Part shown: positions 52,064 to 58,866 of the stretch, piece after piece | How positions within the stretch are numbered: the stretch's first letter is position 1 | Layout: each line of letters opens with the position of its first letter | DNA from: Xylanibacter brevis ATCC 19188 | GTDB taxonomy: Bacteria; Bacteroidota; Bacteroidia; Bacteroidales; Bacteroidaceae | Reading direction: 5' to 3' | Assembly: GCF_000621725.1 (NCBI RefSeq) | Contig: NZ_JHXM01000004.1 | Span: 62,001 to 126,000, forward strand | Length of the DNA stretch: 64,000 nt | Program-made: the position numbers and the translations under genes | The notes under the pieces: model-generated | The model's database searches: none | Told to the model about the DNA's origin: nothing | What the model saw: the letters and a program-made list of their open reading frames with translations, nothing else

Positions 52064-53458
52064 TTATTTCGTACTTATCAATTCTTTATATGTAGTTATG
52101 TAAGGCGCAAAACGCTCTTTATAATTTATCTTGTCTTTATCGATGTGTACATCTTTCAACTTGTACTTAGATGAAGCATCGAAACCAACTCCAATGTAAG
52201 TTTCTCCAGATGGCTCAAAGCCAAGACGCTGGATGTAGTCTTTGCCATAATAACGTGGCTCGACGTCTGTCATCTCATATAATTGCATCCTGTCGTTAGA
52301 ATGAAGCAGCAGTAATCTGGGCAGGGGCATCAAATCTTCGATGCTCATGGCTCCTTTGCGGCCATCAGCTCTGACGTAATAGAAGCCTTGGTGAGTGATG
52401 ATTTTCCAATGGGGATAGCCCTTGTAGAAGCCGACCAGTACACGGTCTTCTAGCTTGATGTCACCACGCTGCTGTTTGCGTTCAGAGGTAACTTTCTCGA
52501 TAGCCTCTTTGATAGAAGTTGCCAAAATCTCTGCCATCCTTACAGGCACAGCATTGCCTATCATCTTATAGGCATCAATGATGTTGGGACAATCTATCTC
52601 AAAACTATCAGGGAAGGTTTGTATTCTGGCACATTCGCGCACTGTCAAACGCCTGTATTCACGATACCGTCCCTTGATAAACGACCAATCCTCATGAGCA
52701 TTATAAATCATGCTTGGCGAGGATGGATGCAGGGGTATGTTGTAACCTGTAGCATGGATAGTGAATGATGGCTTATCCCAACTGCGGCGGCGATTTCCGC
52801 GATAATAATGTGGCCCAAACTTGCCGTTGTAATAGATGTTGCAATCAGTCATCACCTCGTCCTCTTTACATGGAATGGGTGTTGCCGTAATGTCGCCTAT
52901 GGCATCCTTTAGCGTCAATGGCTTATTAGTTGAAGGCAAAGGGAAATGGTAGTCAATTCCCAAGTCGTGACGGAAACCAATTAGGAACACACGTTCACGA
53001 TTCTGGGGAACCTCATAGTCAACGGCATCGAGCAAACGATATTTCACATCATAACCAATCTCGTCCAGTTGAGCAAGGAAGGTTTCAAAGACATCCTTGA
53101 ACTTTTCATCGAGCAATCCCTTGACATTCTCAATTACAAAGAACTTGGGCATCTTTGCCCTAATCATGCCGATGTAGGTGAGAAACAACAGGCCTCGCTT
53201 ATCATCAAGTCCCTGTTGCTTACCTGCTACGCTCCAAGACTGACAAGGAGGACCACCAATGAAACCGTCACAATCTGGCACATCTTTGGGAGCAACACTA
53301 ATTATATCTTCTTTGCAGAGAATCGTATTAGGATGATTCTTTTCATAGGTCGCATGAACGCTTGGTTCAAACTCATTAGCCCAAACCACCCGGAATCCAG
53401 CCTTTTCAAAACCAAGGTCAAGACCTCCGCAACCTGCAAAGAATGATATCACGTTCAT
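52064..53458 (-). CDS. C5-cytosine DNA methyltransferase with a C-terminal extension
   Basis: A 464-residue enzyme with motif I FFAGCGGLDLGF (6-17), motif IV GGPPCQSWSVAG (68-79, C72), motif VI ENVKGL, motif VIII QNRERVFLIG and motif X KMIGNAVPV, near residue 310. About 130 residues follow motif X, longer than the usual short tail. They are beta-rich (GFYKGYPHWKIITHQGFYYVRADG, split by turns) and may form a DNA-binding or accessory domain; I see no nuclease triad. It is the first gene of the second leftward defence run. The upstream 0.7 kb has no strong promoter. Confidence 0.93.
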   Translation of the reverse strand: MNVISFFAGCGGLDLGFEKAGFRVVWANEFEPSVHATYEKNHPNTILCKEDIISVAPKDVPDCDGFIGGPPCQSWSVAGKQQGLDDKRGLLFLTYIGMIRAKMPKFFVIENVKGLLDEKFKDVFETFLAQLDEIGYDVKYRLLDAVDYEVPQNRERVFLIGFRHDLGIDYHFPLPSTNKPLTLKDAIGDITATPIPCKEDEVMTDCNIYYNGKFGPHYYRGNRRRSWDKPSFTIHATGYNIPLHPSSPSMIYNAHEDWSFIKGRYREYRRLTVRECARIQTFPDSFEIDCPNIIDAYKMIGNAVPVRMAEILATSIKEAIEKVTSERKQQRGDIKLEDRVLVGFYKGYPHWKIITHQGFYYVRADGRKGAMSIEDLMPLPRLLLLHSNDRMQLYEMTDVEPRYYGKDYIQRLGFEPSGETYIGVGFDASSKYKLKDVHIDKDKINYKERFAPYITTYKELISTK

Positions 53459-54171
53459 TACAATTATTCTTTCTTCTTTTTATTTTTTTATTCTTTTGTT
53501 TACTTCTTACTGTCTTCTTACCCTATCGAGAGACTATCGAACGCATATTCTACATTTATCTACGTCCTTGTTTCGACCTTCGAACGACAACGGGACGACC
53601 TCGCTAAGATACGCCTTGGACACGCCTCCAACGCGCCAATCTGTCTGACCTGTATATGTTCCGTTCGTCATCTTGTATCTTTATGTTTCCTTTTCTGTTA
53701 AAACTTAACTCGTCACTATTCTCATATTAAAGAATCTGTGTTTTTTTTAACTCGTACTTCTTTACGTGTTATCATTTCACAATTTCATTAACATGAACAG
53801 ATTCTATCATCTCTGCTGGTTCAGTTGCTTTATACTGGCCAAACTCAATGAATAGATTCATCTGCCGGATTTGTTATGTCTTGATTGCACATATTATGTA
53901 TCTATTTTACTTCCATTCGTCTTCTTACAATCTATTTATCAACTGGGGACAAACTGGGGGCAAGACTTGCAACATATCTTGTCGCAATTCGTTTGTGATG
54001 ATATTTTCGTATGAACCTTCTTGTAGTTTCATTGTACACTATTATAATAATACGTGCACAAAACTAACTATTTTTCCACGAAATAAAGAATAGAAATCCA
54101 ATTTTCTAAAAAAAACTACCCACTTTATTCCTTTTCATTCTCTGCAACGTGCATAATGCCATCTCTCTTCG
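53459..54171. other. 713-bp gap between the second defence run and gltS, no gene
   Basis: No gene, RNA or repeat unit is recognisable; the region is T-rich with a GC-rich patch near 53580-53660. A possible minus-strand -7 box (TAGTTTTG, 54066-54059) is the only TAnnTTTG match that I found, some 600 bp from the methyltransferase start. An 81-codon plus-strand frame (53848-54093) looks like chance. No second copy of the dnaK core is present. Confidence 0.6.
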
Positions 54172-55440
54172 TTACAAGATGTTCAGGAAGAGGGTGATTA
54201 TACCGGTGTTGATTAAGTCGGCGAACATAGCACCAATGATTGGTACAATGAGGAAGGGTTTGACTGTGTAACGGTATTTATAACATACCGCGCTCATGTT
54301 TGCCATAGCATTGGGAGTAGCACCAAGACCAAAACCACACATGCCGGCACAAAGTACGGCAGCATCATAGTCGTGACCTAATATGGGGAATGCCACAAAG
54401 TATGCAAATAGTATCATCAACAGTACTTGACATACCAAGATAATGATTAAAGGAAGGGCTAAGCTTTGAAGTTCCCACAACTTGAGGGATATCATAGCCA
54501 TACCTAAGAACAAAGACAGACAGATGTTGCCTACACTGATGATTCGCTCCATATCCAGTAGCTTTTCAGCCTTTTCCCATTTACCATCTTCCTTATAACT
54601 AATAAGCCCTATGGTGTTGCGGACGATGGCTGCTAATATCAAAGCGCCAAAATAAGTTGGGAACGTAATGCCCGTCTTGGCAAGCAACCAACTCAACAAG
54701 GTTCCCCCACCCATAACCAGTATTATAAAGTACGAGGCCTTGGCATACTGTTGAAACTCCAGCTCATTCGTGCTGACACGCTTTGTACGTCCTGTTGGCG
54801 AAGCCTCATCGCTCTCAATACCAGCCATAGCAGGGTCAATCTCTTCATTTTGTTGCTGCATCTGTTCGTCAGTCAGTTTCTTACGGACAATCCGATTGGC
54901 CAAAGGGCCTCCAACCATAGAACCAGCAATCAGGCCAAAAGTGGCAGCAGCCATACCTATTGTGCCTGCACCGTGCAGTCCCATACATTCAAGAACATTT
55001 GCAAATCCACCAGCCGTACCATGTCCGCCAGTCATGGAAATGCTGCCAGAAGCCATGCCAATCAAAGGATCAACCCCCATAAGCCGGGCTATGCCCATAG
55101 GCACTAAGTTCTGCAAAACGATTATAGCAACCAATAGAGAGAGCATGATTACCAAAAGCCTACCACCCTGCTTTAATACTTTCAGATCACTTTGAAAGCC
55201 AACGCTGGTAAAGAATGCCAGCATAAAGACATTCTCCAGCGTCTCGTCGAACGTCACCTCTACATCGAAACAACAATATAGCAACAGGGTAATCAGAGAA
55301 AAGATGATACCACCACTTACAGGCGACGGCACACAGAACCTCTGCAGAAAGCCTACCCTACGTGTTAAGACCATACCGACAAGGAGAGCCAAAGCTCCAA
55401 TGCCAGCAGTTTGTATCATATCCAGCTCAATATTTATCAT
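54172..55440 (-). CDS. gltS: sodium/glutamate symporter GltS family
   Basis: The start is set at the ATG at 55440 (422 residues), preceded by AAGAAAGAGCG, since the longer frame runs into the upstream gene. It has about eleven hydrophobic helices and the GltS hallmarks SGGIIFSL near 42-49, GGHGTAGGFANV near 158-169, and a second SSVGLGATPNAMANM-like repeat near 380-395. A hydrophilic loop near 210-240 is specific to this protein. GltS imports glutamate with sodium across the inner membrane. It starts 20 nt after the outer-membrane barrel gene, so the two are probably co-transcribed. Confidence 0.9.
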   Translation of the reverse strand: MINIELDMIQTAGIGALALLVGMVLTRRVGFLQRFCVPSPVSGGIIFSLITLLLYCCFDVEVTFDETLENVFMLAFFTSVGFQSDLKVLKQGGRLLVIMLSLLVAIIVLQNLVPMGIARLMGVDPLIGMASGSISMTGGHGTAGGFANVLECMGLHGAGTIGMAAATFGLIAGSMVGGPLANRIVRKKLTDEQMQQQNEEIDPAMAGIESDEASPTGRTKRVSTNELEFQQYAKASYFIILVMGGGTLLSWLLAKTGITFPTYFGALILAAIVRNTIGLISYKEDGKWEKAEKLLDMERIISVGNICLSLFLGMAMISLKLWELQSLALPLIIILVCQVLLMILFAYFVAFPILGHDYDAAVLCAGMCGFGLGATPNAMANMSAVCYKYRYTVKPFLIVPIIGAMFADLINTGIITLFLNIL

Positions 55441-55459
55441 ACGCTCTTTCTTATTATCG

Positions 55460-57049
55460 TTAGAATCTATACTGCAATTTGATATTGGCGGCATGTCTGT
55501 TTACCTTCACATCACTACAAACGGCATCAAACATATCATGCCAATCTACGCCCAAGTTCCATTTGAAGCCAATTTGCTTGTTGACAGAGACACATCCATA
55601 CACAGGTTCGCCAGTAACCCTGCGTATAGGCGATTGTTTGGTGTAGAACACCGCCTGCAGCCCTATCTGCCACATATGAGGAAGATAAGCCTTCGGTGAG
55701 AATCGAACAGAAGCATAGGATCCGCTCTTTGCCATATATAGATTTGAGCCTCCTGTCAGGGTCAACCAATTCAGTTTCCAGTAAGCCGATGCCCCAAGTT
55801 CCGTGAAATTCTCTCCGTCATCTACTGTGATATAACTTGCCTCGCCCTGCACCGTCAACTTCTGCCTGCTGTAGGCATAAGTCATTTTCATCTGATTAAT
55901 GGTCCGCTCCGCCAGTTGCCCTTTTGTCACAGCCCACTCCTCGTCAAACAAAGTATTATCGCCCATAAAGAGCGCAGCAACAGAAGGATTTATATACTTG
56001 CGATAATAGCCACACAATATCTGATGCCGACTATTGGGCACATAAATGGCGCAAAGATAAGAATTATCGCGGGTATCTGTATTCTTCCGACTCTCATGTC
56101 CATCCTTTAACCTATAATCATAGACCGACACGCGACTTCCCATCGAGAGTTTCCACTTAGGCAACCTGTAGGTTAGCTGCAAATAGAAATCATGGTTAAA
56201 GACATCCCAGCTTCTGTTCGTCTGCTTCTGTTTCGTCATCAGGAAATCGCTTTCGACGCCCAACATCAGATGCAATTGTTCCGTCAGCAGAGGCGTGTTC
56301 AACTCGATGTTAACCAAAGGCAGTGTATTAGATGTCGTTGCATTGCTTGCATACTGACAGCCCCCTACCAACAACAGTTCCGTGCCCAGTTCATTGAATG
56401 TATGAAAGAATCTTGCCCTACCCATCACCTTACGCGATACGTCTGCAGGCAGTTCCATATATTGCTGTGTGAAGTAGGTCAGCAACCTGTTCCTTCTGTC
56501 AAAGCGGTTTGTCATATGCAGTGTCAGAAACTCTTTGTGTCTGTCCTGATAGCGATAGGAAGCATTGGCATAGATGTCCGTCTGCCCATTGCCATACAAC
56601 ACATTGGCATTGCCTATACCTTCTAGATTTCGTCCCATGTCAGCTTGTCCTTCCAAACTTCCTTTCATGGTATCTTTCACCGCCATGTTGATGTCTAGCA
56701 CCCGTCCCATACCAGAGTTACCTTTAGCGACACCCGTGTTATCGCAAACCTGTATACAAGCAACATCCTTAGCCTTCATACTGCTCAATATCAATCTTGG
56801 GTCGCCATTCATCGCACCATTATCTATGCGCAGGTTATAATTAGACACGATATCCTCATATCCCTCAATCATCAGGTCAGGCACCATTTGCAGCACATCC
56901 AATAGAGTCTCCTCGCCCACCAGTTCCATTCGCTGGGGGTAGATTACCGTTCTGTCTGGTTTCCTCTCAACGACAGCCAAATTACCCTCAGCCCATGATG
57001 TACCACACACGAGCCAACAGAATATCAGTAACTGGCAAAGTCTATTCAT
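55460..57049 (-). CDS. outer-membrane beta-barrel protein with plug-like N-terminus
   Basis: The ATG at 57049 gives 529 residues with a signal peptide (LCQLLIFCWLVCGTSWA). The N-terminal 100 residues (LLDVLQMVPDLMIEGYEDI, then IDNGAMNGDPRLILSSMKAKDVACIQV) look like a short TonB-dependent receptor plug. About 20 alternating hydrophobic strands follow, and the last residue is Phe, as in outer-membrane barrels. No CarboxypepD-like or SusC TonB box domain is present, and it is short for a receptor. Co-transcription with gltS hints at a role in uptake of a small anion or amino acid, but this is inference. Confidence 0.75.
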   Translation of the reverse strand: MNRLCQLLIFCWLVCGTSWAEGNLAVVERKPDRTVIYPQRMELVGEETLLDVLQMVPDLMIEGYEDIVSNYNLRIDNGAMNGDPRLILSSMKAKDVACIQVCDNTGVAKGNSGMGRVLDINMAVKDTMKGSLEGQADMGRNLEGIGNANVLYGNGQTDIYANASYRYQDRHKEFLTLHMTNRFDRRNRLLTYFTQQYMELPADVSRKVMGRARFFHTFNELGTELLLVGGCQYASNATTSNTLPLVNIELNTPLLTEQLHLMLGVESDFLMTKQKQTNRSWDVFNHDFYLQLTYRLPKWKLSMGSRVSVYDYRLKDGHESRKNTDTRDNSYLCAIYVPNSRHQILCGYYRKYINPSVAALFMGDNTLFDEEWAVTKGQLAERTINQMKMTYAYSRQKLTVQGEASYITVDDGENFTELGASAYWKLNWLTLTGGSNLYMAKSGSYASVRFSPKAYLPHMWQIGLQAVFYTKQSPIRRVTGEPVYGCVSVNKQIGFKWNLGVDWHDMFDAVCSDVKVNRHAANIKLQYRF

Positions 57050-57081
57050 ATTTATTAGGTTAGTCAACAATACTTATTTTG

Positions 57082-57114
57082 CAAAGATATAAAATAATAA
57101 ACTATTATTCCAAA
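57082..57114 (-). promoter_or_regulatory. promoter of the outer-membrane barrel-gltS operon
   Basis: On the minus strand TTTG (57114-57111), 21 bp and TATCTTTG (57089-57082) match both consensus boxes and lie 33 nt upstream of the ATG at 57049. Confidence 0.75.
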
Positions 57115-57155
57115 TCTTTAGTACGTTTTTTGTGCAAAACACCACTTTAACATGC

Positions 57156-57243
57156 CTAAAGTGCCATTCTACCGTAACTAAAGTGCCACTATTCCGTAAC
57201 TAAAGTGCCACTATTCCGTAACCAAAGTGCCACTATTCCGTAA
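57156..57243. repeat. four 22-bp tandem repeats with AAGTGCCACT core
   Basis: Units CTAAAGTGCCACTATTCCGTAA begin at 57156, 57178, 57200 and 57222; unit 1 has two changes and unit 4 one. The palindromic core AGTGcCACT also occurs at 30-40 and 6409-6423. There are no spacers, so it is not a CRISPR array. Confidence 0.85.
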
Positions 57244-57249
57244 GAAGAA

Positions 57250-57283
57250 GAACCCCGAAAGCCTTTGTACGACCTTCGGGGTT
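57250..57283 (-). terminator. terminator of the purine permease gene
   Basis: AACCCCGAA pairs with TTCGGGGTT around a loop of about 16 nt. It lies just downstream of the permease stop; T-rich sequence follows on the minus strand. Confidence 0.7.
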
Positions 57284-57327
57284 CGAGTCAAAATATATAC
57301 GTTGTCTTTGAACTTATTCTCTGCAGA

Positions 57328-58635
57328 TTACAGGAATGCGTAACGACACACAAAGAGGATGGCCATCAGAATAGTGGCCCAGTTGATGTTGTTACGTTCA
57401 TCCTTATCCTTGATAGTACCCGACAGCAGGTGGATGAGCACATAAGAGATAACACCCATCAAAATACCATCAGAGATACTGTATGTCAATGGCATCAGCA
57501 CAATGCAGACGAAACAGGGAATGCCAGTTACATAGTCGGAGAAGTCAACCTTACGCACGTCGTGCATCATCATCACACCTACCAGCACCAAGGCTGCTGC
57601 CGTGGCCTGACCAGGAATAGCCAAGAAAAGTGGTGCAAAGAGCAGGGCGATAGCGAAACACAGAGCTGTAGTGAAACTTGTCAGACCACTACGACCACCG
57701 ACATTGACGCCCGATGCACTTTCTACATAAGTAGTCACAGTAGAACTACCAAGCATAGCACCTACCGTAGTACCGATAGCATCGGCCATGAAAGCCTGAT
57801 TCAGATTCTTCACATTGCCATCGTCGTCCACCATGCCGGCACGGTTAGATACACCAATCAGCGTACCAATGGTATCGAACATATCGATGAACAGGAATGT
57901 CAGCACCACAACAACCATATCAACCGAGAGGATGTTGTGCCACTCAAACTGCCAGAAGATGGGCTCGATAGAGGGAGGAGCAGAGAGGATACCACCATAA
58001 TTGGTGATGCCCAAAGGAATGCCTACGGCAGTTGTAACGAGAATACCTATGAGCAGCGAGCCTGTGATGCCCTTGACAAGCAGAGAGGCTGTTAGCACAA
58101 TGCCGAAGATACCCAGCAAGACTGCGGGATCGTGCAAATTTCCCAAGGTGATAAAAGTTGCTTCCGACGAGGTTACGATACCAGCACTTTTTAGACCCAC
58201 AAAGGCAATAAACAATCCGATACCAGGACTAATAGCACGACGCAAAACCAACGGAATGGCATTGACAATGTACTGTCGCAAACCGGTAATGGTGAGTAGA
58301 ATAAAGATAATACCCTCGATGAGTACTGCCGTAAGCGCAAACTGCCAACTATAACCCATAGTAAGCACTACGGTGTAGGCAAAAAAGGCATTAAGGCCCA
58401 TGCCTGGTGCCAAGGCGAAAGGCAACTTAGCGTAGAGCGCCATGACCAGTGTGGCTACAACTGCCGAGATACAAGTGGTGGTAAACACAGCACCAGCATC
58501 CATGCCAGTGGCAGATAGAATACTAGGATTGACAGCCAGAATGTAGGCCATCGTGAGGAACGTGGTAATGCCACCAATTACCTCTTTGCGAAATGTCATT
58601 GTGGCGGGATTAAACCCAAAAAGTTTTTGTATCAT
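57328..58635 (-). CDS. NCS2 (AzgA-type) adenine/hypoxanthine/guanine permease
   Basis: This 435-residue inner-membrane permease has about twelve to fourteen helices and the family features FRKEVIGGITTFLTMAYILAVNP (16-38), LAPGMGLNAFFAYTVV near 77-92 and FLFIDMFDTIGTLIGV near 250-265. Members import purine bases with protons. Substrate choice among hypoxanthine, guanine and adenine cannot be fixed from sequence. Its gene stands alone, between a tandem-repeat region and the GH115 terminator. Confidence 0.93.
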   Translation of the reverse strand: MIQKLFGFNPATMTFRKEVIGGITTFLTMAYILAVNPSILSATGMDAGAVFTTTCISAVVATLVMALYAKLPFALAPGMGLNAFFAYTVVLTMGYSWQFALTAVLIEGIIFILLTITGLRQYIVNAIPLVLRRAISPGIGLFIAFVGLKSAGIVTSSEATFITLGNLHDPAVLLGIFGIVLTASLLVKGITGSLLIGILVTTAVGIPLGITNYGGILSAPPSIEPIFWQFEWHNILSVDMVVVVLTFLFIDMFDTIGTLIGVSNRAGMVDDDGNVKNLNQAFMADAIGTTVGAMLGSSTVTTYVESASGVNVGGRSGLTSFTTALCFAIALLFAPLFLAIPGQATAAALVLVGVMMMHDVRKVDFSDYVTGIPCFVCIVLMPLTYSISDGILMGVISYVLIHLLSGTIKDKDERNNINWATILMAILFVCRYAFL

Positions 58636-58815
58636 AATATTTATTTAAATGGTTGCAAGGTTGAGCTTTTTTCTTACCATAGTGAAAGATTTTGCAAAAT
58701 TAACACCTTTCGTTGACATTTCCAAATATTCAATATTTTTTTATATTTTATTATTTTACAGCACACCGTCAACAGAGACGAGCCATGACAAAGGAAGGGC
58801 CCAAGAAAAAAGAAA

Positions 58816-58847
58816 AGCAGCCGTAACCACACGGATTACAGCTGCTT
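58816..58847 (-). terminator. terminator after GH115
   Basis: On the minus strand AGCAGCTGTAATCCG pairs with CGGATTACAGCTGCT-like bases (CGGNTTACNGCTGCT) and is followed by TTTCTTTTTT, 20 nt beyond the GH115 stop. Confidence 0.75.
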
Positions 58848-58866
58848 ATGATATGGAGCGACGACA

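Noticed and set aside
42322..53458. Second defence run as part of the same mobile element
   Set aside because: It lies outside attR, and no third copy of the 18-bp core was found up to 54171; it could be an older island, but the sequence gives no boundary.
53848..54093. 81-codon plus-strand frame upstream of gltS
   Set aside because: Low-complexity composition, no ribosome site, no family resemblance; treated as chance.
57156..57243. Possible CRISPR array
   Set aside because: The 22-bp units abut with no spacers and no cas genes are nearby; it is a plain tandem repeat.
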